Source of the DNA: Spiroplasma ixodetis Y32
Lineage (GTDB): Bacteria; Bacillota_I; Bacilli_A; Mycoplasmatales; VBWQ01
NCBI RefSeq assembly: GCF_030316605.1
Contig: NZ_CP127039.1
Span: 62,001 to 126,000, forward strand
Length of the DNA stretch: 64,000 nt
Reading direction: 5' to 3'
The translations under genes were made by a program, and so were the position numbers. Shown one piece after another: positions 21,244 to 32,393 of this stretch; within the stretch, counting starts at the first letter, position 1; each line of letters opens with the position of its first letter. A model generated the notes under the pieces. It was given only the letters and a program-made list of their open reading frames with translations. It was not told where the DNA came from and did no database searches.

Positions 21244-21609
21244 ATGGATAAAAATGTAGAATATAAAAAAGTTACATCTTGGGATTGAAAGCAAAAAGTA
21301 GGATTATTCTTATGCATTTTAACTTTGTTTTTTCTAATAATTAGTTTAATACTATTTGGAACAGCTATTTTTAATGATCATTATAATAATTTTCTTGGTA
21401 ACGGTTTTTGAAGTTTAAAACACTATGGTATTATTAATTTGTTTTATAATTGAGATCAACTAGATATAGAAGCGGCTAAAAATACTTATCTTTCTCATCC
21501 TTTTGAACAAGTTTATTTTGCAATTATTTTTTTAATCATTATTGTACCAATATGTTTTGTTCTTGGAGTTAGTTTATTAGTTAGAGGATGATGAAAGTCA
21601 AGAATTTAA
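21244..21609 (+). CDS. Two-TM membrane protein, paralogue 2
   Basis: 121 residues (MDKNVEYKKVTSWDWKQ). Two hydrophobic helices flank a loop with GNGFWSLKHYGIINLF and HPFEQVYFAI, matching GNGFHAIYIWGL and YPLAQVVVGI of the 20844 product. The genes are 19 bp apart. The function is unknown; it may be a membrane component working with the phosphatase-like protein downstream, inferred from position only. Confidence 0.6.
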
Positions 21610-21679
21610 TATATAATTACTTCATAAATTTATTTATAGTAAAATTTAATAATCATTATTTCATTAAAAAGGGTATATT

Positions 21680-22744
21680 ATGATGTTTAATTCTAAAAAA
21701 ATAATTGTTTTTTTACTAACAAATATTGTGTGAGTAGTAGTTTGGATTATGATAACTATTAGTTACGATAGTTATCGTGATCCAATTTTAAATTATGTAC
21801 CACATAGTAACGATTATTTAACAAATGAACCAACTAATCAATTGGTTCCTAAAGCAAAAAAACCTAAACATGTAGTTATGGTGGGTGTTGATGGTATGGC
21901 GAGTTATGCATTAAAAAGTGGTTATAGTCCAAATATGAACTATTTAATGCATCATGGTGCGTATACACTGGAAGCACGTGATGTTTTACCAACTTCTTCT
22001 GCTGCAAATTGAGCAAGTGTTATGTTTGCTACAGATCCTATTAAGCATGGTGTTGTTGATCAAGATTTGTGGAATGTTCATCATACTGTTCATGCTGAAG
22101 TAAAAGCTAATCAAGTAAGTATTTTTAGTTCTATTATTGATAAGTATGGTACTTCAAAAAAATTATTTGGTTATGCTAGTGAAGGTGAAATGATTGCTAA
22201 TTTTCAACCCAAAGGACAAAAAAACATAAAAACTTTAATTAGTAGTAATGGTAATTATTGTGCAACAGAAAATGATAAACAAACTTTTGAAAATACCAAA
22301 AACGTATTAAGTAATAAACCTTTATTTTCATTTTTTTATTATGTTAATCCTGATTTAGCAGGTCATTCACATGAATGAAATAGTGAAGAATATTATCAAG
22401 CAATTAGTCAGACTGATAAATATATTGGAGGTATTATTGAAAATTTAAAAGATTTAGAAATGTGAGAAGATACCTTATTAATTATTAGTTCTGATCATGG
22501 AGGTGTTTCACAATATCATGGTCATTCTTCTGATGCTGAACAAAAAATTCCTTTGCTTTTTGCAGGGAATTGTATTCCAAAACACGGAATTATTCCAGAT
22601 AAAATTAAAATTTATGATATTCCAGCTACTATTGCTTGATTATTAGATATTAATTCACAACCAATAATTTGAGATGGTCAGCCAATTTTAACACCTTTTT
22701 TTGATATGACAAATATGTATGATCATAGTGAGGAGTTTAAGTAA
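21680..22744 (+). CDS. Alkaline phosphatase superfamily protein (type I phosphodiesterase / nucleotide pyrophosphatase-like)
   Basis: 354 residues. An N-terminal membrane anchor (residues 6-30) puts the enzyme outside the cell. The metal site is visible: VMVGVDGMASYALK (first Asp), a catalytic Ser/Thr region LPTSSAANWASVMFATDPIKHGV, VNPDLAGHSHEW (Asp and two His), and LLIISSDHGGVSQYHGHSS (Asp-His, later His). These fit a two-metal phosphoesterase of the nucleotide pyrophosphatase type; the substrate is unknown. ATG 21680 follows AAGGG; the stop overlaps the start of the next gene (TAATG), so the two are coupled. Confidence 0.85.
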
Positions 22745-23883
22745 TGGATATTATCAATTTTAAACAAATTAATTTTCGAAATAATGGCATTAGATTACTT
22801 ATTGTGCTTGCTACTATTTTTATTGTTTGAAATAATGTACAAAATGTTACTTTAAATATTGGTGGTAGTTTACATGCTTTTAATGCTTATTTTTGTTCAC
22901 CAATGTTATTTGTTATATTGATATCATTTGGTTTTTTAAGTGCCAATAATAATTTTAGTTGAAAAGAGTATAGTAAATTAATACTAGCTATTATGATTTT
23001 ATCTTTAGTTACAAGTTTTATGTATTTAGATTTTTTTGCTTTTAAAGAAGGATATGTAACAACAGGTTATATGATAGGATTATGATTTAAATTATTATTT
23101 TTTGATTATGGTAAATGAATGATATGAATTATTATTGGTGGTAGCGCATTAGTAAAAATTGTTACTAACCATTTTTCTTTAAGTAATAAAAGTTGAAATA
23201 TTGTTAAAATAATAACTTTAGTTATTACTAGTATTTTTTTAATAATAGTTTTAATATTTAGTATTAACTTGCAACTTACTAGTAAGTTATATTGATATGA
23301 TAACTTTAATTGAGATTTATTTTATGTATCATTTCGTGAGGGTGGATTTTTACAACTGATACCTGGGTTATTAGCTTTTTTAGTTGGTCTTAATTTTCAG
23401 TGATGAATAAATTGAGAAAAGATAAAAGATAATGTGGTTTATTCATTGCTTAGTTTTTCTTTATTTATTGTTATTATTAGTTGTCGAATGATATTTTATT
23501 TTCCTTTAATTTATTGAGATATTATGGAAATTTTGCAAGCTTTATTTTTATTTATTCCTTTTATTATGTTAAATATTAATTATAATAAAACTTTAGCCTT
23601 TTTATTTCATGGTACTACTTTTATTTTATTTTTCCATATTGCTTTTAATAAAATAATTAGTGTTGAATTTATGACAGGTTTATTATTGCGCTTAATATTT
23701 GGATTAAATGTTGCCAGAAGAGCAGTGGAATTTGTAAATAATAATTTTTTTGTTACTATAATTTACTCATTTGTTAAGATGTCAATTTTAATTTTCTTTT
23801 GTGCTTTTTTATCAAGACAATATGTAAAACTATTTAAATTTAAAGTATTTGCTATAGAAAAAAAGAAAGCAATTATTCATTAA
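22744..23883 (+). CDS. Polytopic membrane protein
   Basis: 379 residues with about nine to ten hydrophobic helices. The start overlaps the phosphatase-like gene by one base, a strong sign of co-translation. Acyltransferase- or flippase-like families have similar layouts, but I see no decisive motif (a LSHxF-like segment is absent). The product probably acts with the extracellular phosphoesterase, which is inference. Confidence 0.6.
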
Positions 23884-24032
23884 ATTATTATAATTAATCT
23901 TTTTCTCTTGTAATAAAAATAATTATTATCTTTTAATTATTAACCATTTCCCTCATTTTATAATCAACCATCTTTATTTGAAAATGATAAAATTTTACTA
24001 AAATTAGTGTTAAAAAGGGGGAGGATTAATTT

Positions 24033-25012
24033 ATGAAAACATTATTAATAACATTAGTAAGTTTAACAACTGTTATTACACCAACCAATTTAGCAGTTAC
24101 TAGTGAATTAGATAATAATATTAATTATCATCATAAAAATTTACAAATAATATCAAAATCATTATTCAGAACAACTTAAAGAAAGCAATATCAAACTTAC
24201 ACTAGGAGAGCAACTTATGGTGAAATTAATAAATATTATATAATACAGCAGATGTATTTAAAGAACATCAACTAGCTGCTGGTTATCAAATTAATTATTA
24301 TAAAAATGATGGTGATAAAGATACTATTAATAACGATGGACAGGAACTAGGGGATGTTTATGTTATAATTACTGCCGATCACCATGATCCTTATTGAAAA
24401 GGTCAAACTAAATATTTGAGAATAACAATTCAAAAGGCCAATTTAGATAAGATTACTAATCTTACTGATAAAGTTGATACTACTAAAAAATATCAAGAAA
24501 TTGATTCAACTGTTTTTAATAGTGCTAAGCAATTTGAGAATAATAAGTTAGCAGCTGGTTTTACTTTTAATTATTTTAGTGATGAAGAAGGAAAAGTGGC
24601 AGCAGATGATGAAGAATAGGTTGCTGGTGATATTTGAGTTAAAATTACAGCAGATGTTAATGATCCTTATTGAACAGAAACAACAGCCATTTTGAAAGTA
24701 ACTTTAACAGATAAGCGTTCTGATTTAAATACAATTAAGGATTTATCAGGAATGGATCCAATTATTGTTAATCCTAATTTAACATATCAACAAATTAATA
24801 AGAATGTTATTAATACTTCTAATCAATTAAAGAGTGATCCTTTAACTGGTAATTTCACAATTCAATATTTTAGTGATAAATTTGCTAAACATGTAATTAA
24901 TAACTATTATCAACAAGTTGGTATGCTTTATGTTATTATTACTCCTGATTTTCATACAGGAACTAAGTGAAAAACTAATAAAATACCAATTGTTTTTTTC
25001 AATTGGAAGTAA
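24033..25012 (+). pseudogene. Secreted repeat protein, decayed
   Basis: A signal-like start (MKTLLITLVSLTTVITPTNL) after GGGGGAGG runs to a stop near 24178. The rest is in another frame and contains about three copies of an 80-residue unit: (Q)LAAGYQINYYKND...YVIITADHHDPYWKG, then KLAAGFTFNYFSDEEG...WVKITADVNDPYWTE, then PLTGNFTIQYFSDK...YVIITPDFHTGTKW. An in-frame TAG at 24617 separates the second and third parts. At least one frameshift and one nonsense change make it a pseudogene. Similar repeats occur in Spiroplasma surface lipoproteins, though there is no Cys lipobox here. Confidence 0.7.
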
Positions 25013-25063
25013 TGATAGTTTTTAAATAAAAATAAATTAAAGAGATTATTTTTAAATATTTAT

Positions 25064-26004
25064 CGGACTTCTCCCCACATGTACTTGTGGAGGAAACAAT
25101 GAAATTGAATGAGTTCAACAATGCTTTTCAAACAGAACAGGATTGTTTAAAATATATAGCAAGTTTGAAGAAAAACAAATGTATCATGTGTTCTTGAACA
25201 AGTTTGAATACTTCTAATTTAAGAAGAATAAGATGTTTGAAATGTCATCAAACATTTAGTATTCTTCATGGCACCATTTTTTACAAGTCACAAACACCTT
25301 TGAGATTTTGATTTTATCTCATCTTTAGATGAATAAACACCAAACATGGAATTACATCAACTGATGTTGCAAAAGAATTGGGTGTGACTTTGAAAACTGC
25401 TTGAAGAATGGGTCATGAAATCAGAAATCGTATTGCCAAACAAGAACATCAATTTATTGTTGAGGGCATAGTGCAAATGGATGAAATGTATCTTTCACAT
25501 ATGGGTTTTAAAAAACAAGGAAGATCTTTGATAAATAAAACATTAATTGTTGGGATTTATGAAAAAACAACCAATAATTTAATTGTGAAAGTAATCAAAA
25601 ACGCAAAAAGTAAAAATCTTTTGCAGTTTGCAAGAAACCATATTTCTTCAAAGTGTGATGTACATACTGATTCTTGAAAAGGATATCGTGATTTCAAATC
25701 ACTTTTCCCTAATCACAAAACAGTTAACCATCAAGATGGTTATGTTTCAAAAATTGGCGTAAATACCAATCAAATTGAATCAGTATGAAAACATATACGA
25801 AGAACATTTAAAACACATATCAAAGTTGCAAAACATCATGTTCATTTATATGCCAAAGAAGCTGCATATAAATTCAACAAGATACCTACTTTTGAAACTG
25901 TAATGTTATGTTTCATTTAAAAATGTGGGGAGAAGTTCGTAGATAGGCTTTTCTCAGCATTTATGTGATAAAATTTAAAAATAGTACATAAAGGGAGAAA
26001 AGCC
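25064..26004 (+). mobile_element. IS1595-family element, copy 7
   Basis: 941 bp with perfect 8-bp target duplication ATATTTAT. Intergenic, 51 bp after the repeat pseudogene. The inner inverted repeat has a one-base change (GAAGTTCG). Confidence 0.95.
25099..25920 (+). CDS. IS1595-family transposase
   Basis: 273 residues, consensus protein with at least one silent change near the 3' end. Confidence 0.9.
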
Positions 26005-26193
26005 ATATTTATTTATTATTAGGTTATAATGTAATTATATTTTTTATAAAAATTTATATTTTAATTTTTTTCTTCTAACATTTTTTAAAATACTAAACAT
26101 GTTGTTTATTTGTGACAGCAATAGATATTTTAGTTATGAGCTTTTATAAAATATAATATTAATTAGATTAATTTTGTTAGAAAGGATAATATT

Positions 26194-27816
26194 ATGGAAA
26201 AAGAAAATCTTGCTAAAGTTACTTTCAATAAACGAACAGAAAGAAATTCAATAAACAAGTTGAAAAGACAAGCTATTTTTAGCACGGCAAATCCATGAAA
26301 AGCAATCTTTATTATGGTCACACCACCTTTAATTGCTGTAATTATTTTTTCTACTTATCAAATTTTTGATAAATGAATTGCTACACAATGAGGTGGACAA
26401 AGTATTATTGATCGTTATAATAATTATCAAAATTCAGGAATAATGATAACTGCTGAACAAGCATTAAAAATTATTAATATTGCTACTACTTATGCTGCTG
26501 TTCCTTCTTCAATGATGGTTTCCTTTGCTTTAATGGTTGCAACTGGAACAGGTATTAAGTTTTCAATTGCATATGGTCAAAATAAACGAGAACAAATGTC
26601 AGAATATTTAGGAAATGGATTTTTATTATCTTTTTTAGTTTCTATTGTTCTTATGATCATTATGTATTTTAGTTGTCAGAGTATTATTGAATTTCAAGCT
26701 GGAAGTGATGCTGGAAGTAATCCAGTAATTAGGGAAATAATAATTAAAGAAGCAGTTAGATTTTCACAAATTTTAATTCTTGCTACACCGTTACTTTTTT
26801 TTGCTTATTTTTTAGTTTCATTGTTACGTAGTGAAGGAATGATGTTATGAACAATTTTAATTAATGTTGCAGCTTGTTTAGTAAATATATCTTTAGATTT
26901 TATTTTTGTTATTCCTGGTAAATTAGGAATGGAAGGCACTGCATATGCAACTATTATTGCTTGAGAAAGCATTAATTTATTTTCAATAGGTATTATTTGA
27001 TATAGTGCCGATAATTTAAGATTTAAAGTAGCACACTTAAAACTTAAATGAGTAATAGTAACGGGCATTTTATTAATTGGTGCAACTTCTTTATTACAAA
27101 ATATTGCCCAAAGTATTTTGGCAATGGTTACTACTAAAATTTTAAATACATTGCCACCTCCAGACTATCATGGTGGAGGAAGTACTGGTATTCCGGTTTT
27201 TGTTCAATTATATGGTGGTATTATGCCTTGGTTAATTTTAATTAATGCACCTATTATTGGAATTACGCAGGGAGCAAGAGCATTAATTGGCTATGTTTAT
27301 GGGTCAAAGGACTTTAGTCGTGTTTGACAATTGATGTGACGTTTAACTTTATTACTTTTATTGTTGTTAATTGGTTCAGTATTATTAGTAGTAATAGCAG
27401 GACAATATATGATGCATTTCTTTGGCGTAGATTTAGAAATGGCAAGATTCTTTAAAATTTATATTATTATGCAGTTTGCTTTTTATCCGTTAGCTACACT
27501 ACATTATGTTGCTGTTATTTTCTATCAATCAATTAATTGTGGTAAATTGTCATTATTTGCTAGTTTACAACGAACAATTATAATGCCAATTGTTTGTTTA
27601 GGTTTAGGATATTATGTTGCACATTTTTTTCATAATGGTTTTTATTTTTATTTATTTCTTGGCTTTATTGATTTATTTGCTGCTTTTATATTATTACCAT
27701 TATTAATTTATACATTTTGAAAATCTAAACCATTTATTCATACAACTAAAGATAAAAAAACGCAAATATCTAATTTATCAGAAAAAAAAGTACTTAATAA
27801 AAATATAATAGATTAA
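26194..27816 (+). CDS. MATE-family multidrug/cation exporter
   Basis: 540 residues, twelve predicted hydrophobic helices in two similar halves. Features of the family are IFIMVTPPLIAVIIFSTYQ and FDKW at the first helix, ATGTGIKFSIAYGQNKREQM (a fingerprint region with small residues), INVAACLVNISLDFIF between the halves, and INAPIIGITQGARALIGY in the second half. Family members exchange Na+ or H+ for drugs or organic cations. The cytoplasmic N- and C-termini are Lys-rich. ATG follows AAAGGAT. Several TGA codons are read as Trp. Confidence 0.88.
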
Positions 27817-27860
27817 GTAATTTATAAAAATATATCTTAATATTAATATATGAAGAAAAT

Positions 27861-27893
27861 AAAAAATACTCATTTAAAACAGAGTATTTTTTT
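27861..27893 (+). terminator. Rho-independent terminator after the MATE gene
   Basis: Stem AAAAATACTC / GAGTATTTTT around a 10-base loop, followed by a T run. Confidence 0.75.
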
Positions 27894-27936
27894 AATTATT
27901 TAAGATTAAAAAAGGTTGTTAATTTTACAAATTAAA

Positions 27937-27976
27937 AGGAATGAATATACAATCAATATTTGATTGAAGTCATTCC
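27937..27976 (-). terminator. Terminator after hup
   Basis: Nested stems AGGAATGA/TCATTCCT and CAATCA/TGATTG; on the minus strand they are followed by TTTT, 14 bp after the hup stop. Confidence 0.65.
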
Positions 27977-27989
27977 TAAAATAAAATAT

Positions 27990-28271
27990 TTATTTACCTT
28001 CATTAACTCTCTTTTTTAATGCTTTACAAGAATTAAATTTAACTACTCGCTTTCTAGGAATAGCCATCGGTTCTGAATTTTGTGGATTTACTCCCGGTCG
28101 AGCTTTGCGGTATTTAATAGTAAAAGTTCCAAAGTTACGTAGTGTTACTTTTTCTCCTTTAATTAAAGCAGTAGCAATTTTATCTAAGATAAATTCTAAC
28201 ACTTCTTTGTATTCTTTTTCTGATAATTCTAATTTTTTTTGTACAGCTCGTGCTATCTGACTTTTTTGCAT
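27990..28271 (-). CDS. hup: DNA-binding protein HU
   Basis: 93 residues from ATG 28271 (MQKSQIARAVQKKLEL), the usual HU length. GEKVTLRNFGTFTIKYRKARPGVNPQ and the PRKRVVKFNSCKALKK end are the expected beta-saddle and arm motifs, including the intercalating proline in the arm. An upstream ATG at 28304 would add 11 residues but has no ribosome site. HU bends and compacts the chromosome. This is the canonical HU in the window; three divergent ones are also present. Confidence 0.9.
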   Translation of the reverse strand: MQKSQIARAVQKKLELSEKEYKEVLEFILDKIATALIKGEKVTLRNFGTFTIKYRKARPGVNPQNSEPMAIPRKRVVKFNSCKALKKRVNEGK

Positions 28272-28523
28272 AAAATTTTCAACCCTTTCTTCACCAATTA
28301 CCATAAGTATGCTATAAAAACATGCCTTAAATGATACTTATTATTATATAACATTTTTTAAAAAAACCTTATTTAATGAAAATCAAAGACTAGTAAAAAA
28401 TAAGATTTGAATATATAAATTTATATGTTAATTAACATGTGCAAAGCAAAAATTTTTACATTCATTTTCTTTTATGTTAAAACTTAAAAAATAAGTAAAT
28501 AACTATTTCGGAGGTACTAAGAT

Positions 28524-29165
28524 ATGCAAATGAAAAATTTATTAAGACTTATGGGTGCATTAACCATAACAACAGTAGCCACTACTTCAGTTGTAGCTTG
28601 TGGTTGGTGACCAACCTGTAGTTAATTTAGATACAGTATAAAAAAGAAAGAATTAGGTCCAATATCAGTTGCTGATATTACTAAACCAACTGAGAAAGAA
28701 CTTAAAGAAGCTATTAAAGCAGTTCCAGAAAATAAAAACATTGATTTAAATGGTATTACATTTAAAGTTAATACTCCTAAAAAAGAAGGAGATCCAATTA
28801 CTAGTGCAGTAGTTACTCCTGATGGTAAAATTTATAATGGTAATTCAATAACTATTACATTTACATTAGCACATAAAAAGACAGATGTTGAAGTTACAAA
28901 TGATATTAAAGCAGCTTTAGAAAAAAGTGTTGATGGTAAATCATTAAATGATTCACAAAAACAAAATGATGCTAAAGATATTATTACAGCAGCAATTAAA
29001 AAAGTTACTGATAAAGATAAAGTTGGTGAAGCAACATTTACTTTTGATAAAGGAGATACAGATTTAACTGTAGGAGACAATACAGTTAATATTAAAGTTA
29101 CTTTTCGTCAATCAAAAGATGTTTCAGTTGCTGTTAAATTAACTGGTGTAACAGTACACGAATAA
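28524..29165 (+). pseudogene. Spiralin-like lipoprotein, interrupted by an in-frame stop
   Basis: The start MQMKNLLRLMGALTITTVA ends in the lipobox SVVAC, so a lipid-anchored surface protein was encoded. TAA at codon 34 (28623) follows CGWWPTCS; the same frame continues to 29165 with spiralin-type units (ITKPTEKELKEAI...; VTNDIKAALEKSVDGKSLND...; VSVAVKLTGVTVHE). Near the stop another frame reads PVVNLDTV, so two compensating indels are also possible. ATG lies 9 nt after GGAGG. Spiralin is the major surface protein of spiroplasmas. The strong promoter-proximal signals remain. Confidence 0.75.
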
Positions 29166-29189
29166 GAAATATAATATTTTATTATAATT

Positions 29190-29222
29190 AAAATGACATA
29201 ATTTAAATTGTGTCATTTTTTT
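29190..29222 (+). terminator. Terminator after the spiralin-like gene
   Basis: Stem AAAATGACA / TGTCATTTT, 12-base loop, then T run. Confidence 0.8.
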
Positions 29223-30319
29223 CTAATTATTTTTCAAAATTGTAAGGTAGTACAGACATTTTGGACTATTTTCCATCTAATAAAAGTTTATCAAAATAAT
29301 CCATAGGAGTCATTAACCCTAATGATTTATGTGGTTTAGAATTGTTATAATATTCTTGAAAAGAATTAACTAATTTTTGAAATAAACTAAAATCACTATT
29401 TAAATATGGTTTTATTTCAAATAAATTACTTCAATTTCTATGAAATCTTTCAATCTTACCATTACTCTGTGGTGATCTAAACGGTGTAGTTTCATGAACT
29501 ATACCTTTTTTATTACAAAAATTTGTAAATCAACGATTCCTTTGTGGTTTTCCACAAGATGTATTAACATATTGACTACCATTATCAGTTCTAATTCTTT
29601 TAATTTTAATTCCCAATTTTTCATAAAAATTTAAAGCATTTTTAGTAGCATTTACAATATCTCTGGTTTGTGCTTGTTCAGATGGATAACAATAAGTAAT
29701 TCGAGTTTTTTCATCAATAAAATCAATAATATATCATCTTTTACTTCCTGTTATATAATCTGATACTACTTTAATATCAGTCTGCAATAATCCAGTTTCT
29801 TTTACTTCATATCTCAAATGTTTTTTCTTAATAGTTTTTTGTGAATAAAAACCAAAACGTTTTAATCAACGATATATAGTTTTAACCGAAGGTTTTGGCA
29901 AAAAATTAAACCTAATATCATCAATATGTCTTATTAAATAACAAAATTGAAAAGCACCTATACCAAACTCTTCTTTATACTGAACAAAGTAATTTATAAA
30001 TTTTTCTGATAATTCCAAATTATACAAATATTTAATATTTTTAGGTTTTGTTGATTTAAATAATAATTCTTCAAAAGGTTTATTTTTGTAGAAAATATCA
30101 TAAAAACGTTTAGCTCAATAATAAAAAGTTTGCTTTGGCATATGTAATTGAGAAATTATTTCTTTACAAGAATTTTTATTTTTAAAAATAAAACAAAATT
30201 TTCTAAATTTACGATAATAAATATTAACTTTATTAATATTTTTATCATTTTTATACTTTTCTACAAACTTGTTAAATTTATAATCAAATTTAGTAAAATC
30301 AGCACTATTAATTAAATAT

Positions 30320-31260
30320 GGCTTTTCTCCCTTTATGTAGTATTTTTAAATTTTATCACATAAATGCTGAGAAAAGCCTATCTACGGACTTCTCCCCACA
30401 TTTTTAAATGAAACATAGCATTACAGTTTCAAAAGTAGGTATCTTGTTGAATTTATATGCAGCTTCTTTGGCATATAAATGAACATGATGTTTTGCAACT
30501 TTGATATGTGTTTTAAATGTTCTTCGTATATGTTTTCATACTGATTCAATTTGATTGGTATTTACGCCAATTTTTGGAACATAACCATCTTGATGGTTAA
30601 CTGTTTTGTGATTAGGGAAAAGTGATTTGAAATCACGATATCCTTTTCAAGAATCAGTATGTACATCACACTTTGAAGAAATATGGTTTCTTGCAAACTG
30701 CAAAAGATTTTTACTTTTTGCGTTTTTGATTACTTTCACAATTAAATTATTGGTTGTTTTTTCATAAATCTCAACAATTAATGTTTTATTTATCAAAGAT
30801 CTTCCTTGTTTTTTAAAACCCATATGTGAAAGATACATTTCATCCATTTGCACTATGCCCTCAACAATAAATTGATGTTCTTGTTTGGCAATACGATTTC
30901 TGATTTCATGACCCATTCTTCAAGCAGTTTTCAAAGTCGCACCCAATTCTTTTGCAACATCAGTTGATGTAATTCCATGTTTGGTGTTTATTCATCTAAA
31001 GATGAGATAAAATCAAAATCTCAAAGGTGTTTGTGACTTGTAAAAAATGGTGCCATGAAGAATACTAAATGTTTGATGACATTTCAAACATCTTATTCTT
31101 CTTAAATTAGAAGTATTCAAACTTGTTCAAGAACACATGATACATTTGTTTTTCTTCAAACTTGCTATATATTTTAAACAATCCTGTTCTGTTTGAAAAG
31201 CATTGTTGAACTCATTCAATTTCATTTTTTCCTCCACAAGTAAATGTGGGGAGAAGTCCG
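30320..31260 (-). mobile_element. IS1595-family element, copy 8
   Basis: 941 bp with perfect 8-bp target duplication TTAAATAT, nested in the IS481-like element. Its start-side end has a GTAAATG in place of GTACATG. Confidence 0.95.
30404..31225 (-). CDS. IS1595-family transposase
   Basis: 273 residues with V96A, a Gly to Glu change in LIVGIYEK and Ser to Pro at 217; catalytic residues kept. The upstream ribosome site is changed from TTGTTTCC to TTTTTTCC on the complementary strand. Confidence 0.9.
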
Positions 31261-31366
31261 TTAAATATTTCATTTTAAACTACACCTCAACTAATAATAT
31301 AAAGTTATAAAAACTTTTATTAGTCCAAAAAGTGTGTCTAATCTACAATTATTTTTCAAAATTTAT

Positions 31367-31399
31367 TTGACTATTATTATTAAAAACTGGTATTATAAT
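31367..31399 (+). promoter_or_regulatory. Promoter of the str operon
   Basis: TTGACT (31367-31372) followed by TATTAT at 18 bp (31391) or TATAAT at 21 bp (31394-31399). It directly follows the IS481-like target duplication. Confidence 0.55.
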
Positions 31400-31476
31400 T
31401 ATTGGACTAAATTTTGATACACTAGGAATTGTGTATATAATTAATTCTTTAAAATCATAAAGGAGGCTAACGATTA

Positions 31477-31896
31477 ATGCCAACAATGAACCAACTATTA
31501 CGTAAAGGACGTACAGATAAAAAATACAAATCTAAATCACCAGCGTTAAATGTTTCATATAATTCATTAACAAAAACAACTTCTTCAATTAGCAGTCCGC
31601 AAAAAAAAGGTGTAGCGCTTGTAGTTACTACAAGAACACCAAAAAAACCTAACTCAGCTTTAAGAAAAATTGTTCGTGCTCGTTTAACTAACGGTATGGA
31701 AGTTACTGCTTATATTTCTGGAGAAGGTCATAATTTGCAAGAACATGCTATTGTTGGAATCCGTGGTGGAAGAGTTAAAGACTTACCTGGAGTTAGATAC
31801 CATGTTATTCGTGGGTATTCTGATACTGCCGGAGTAGTAAATCGTAATCAAGGTCGTTCTAAATACGGAACTAAAAAACCAAAAGATAAGAAATAA
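31477..31896 (+). CDS. rpsL: 30S ribosomal protein S12
   Basis: 139 residues with [12 protein letters not shown] at the start, [40 protein letters not shown], and [13 protein letters not shown]12 sits in the decoding centre. The two lysines where streptomycin-resistance changes map (TPKKPNS and VKDLPG) are present. ATG follows AAAGGAGG. First gene of the str operon. Confidence 0.96.
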   Translation: MPTMNQLLRKGRTDKKYKSKSPALNVSYNSLTKTTSSISSPQKKGVALVVTTRTPKKPNSALRKIVRARLTNGMEVTAYISGEGHNLQEHAIVGIRGGRVKDLPGVRYHVIRGYSDTAGVVNRNQGRSKYGTKKPKDKK

Positions 31897-31910
31897 GGAG
31901 GTAAAACTAA

Positions 31911-32378
31911 ATGCGTAAAAATCAAGCTATTAAAAGAGAATTAGTTGCTGACCCAATTTATGATTCAAAAATTGTTACTCAATTAATTAATGCTATTATG
32001 ATTGATGGTAAAAAAAGTGTAGCTCAAAAAATTGTTTATAATTCTTTTAAAATTGTTGGAGAAAAAACCCAACAAGTACCATTAGAAGTATTTGAAAAGG
32101 CAATTGCTAATATTACACCACAATTAGAAATTAAAACTCGAAGAATTGGTGGCGCAAACTATCAAGTTCCCATTGAAGTTAGTGCTACTCGTAAGATAAC
32201 TTTAGCAATTCGTTGATTAGTTTCTTATTCACAAGCAAGATATGGTAATAGTATGCAAGATAAACTTGCAGCTGAGATTATGGATGCTGCTACTGGTAAT
32301 GGTTCATCAATTAAAAAACGTGATGAAATTTATCGTATGGCTGAAGCTAATAAAGCCTTTGCTCACTATAAATGATAA
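31911..32378 (+). CDS. rpsG: 30S ribosomal protein S7
   Basis: 155 residues; [35 protein letters not shown], and [12 protein letters not shown] are typical. TGA encodes Trp at two places (the RW of IRWLVS and the final residue), so the standard code would lose the last third. It lies 14 bp after rpsL behind AGGAGG. S7 nucleates assembly of the 30S head. Confidence 0.95.
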
Positions 32379-32393
32379 TAAAGGAGAGAGAAA

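Larger units (their letters stand above)
29266..31273 (-). pseudogene. IS481-like transposase disrupted by IS1595
   Basis: Removing the IS1595 copy and one 8-bp duplication gives 352 residues in one frame; it resembles the 19307 copy (same one-codon deletion) with a few substitutions such as IFKN for LFKN. The insertion lies in the first few codons, so the gene has lost its start. Confidence 0.85.
29241..31347 (-). mobile_element. IS481-like element, copy 3, interrupted by IS1595
   Basis: It has the same TGTAAGGTAG and CTAATCTACA ends as the tandem pair, and a perfect 15-bp target duplication ATTATTTTTCAAAAT (29226-29240 and 31348-31362). Without the nested element it is 1158 bp. The right duplication ends 4 bp before the -35 box of the rpsL promoter. 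Confidence 0.88.
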
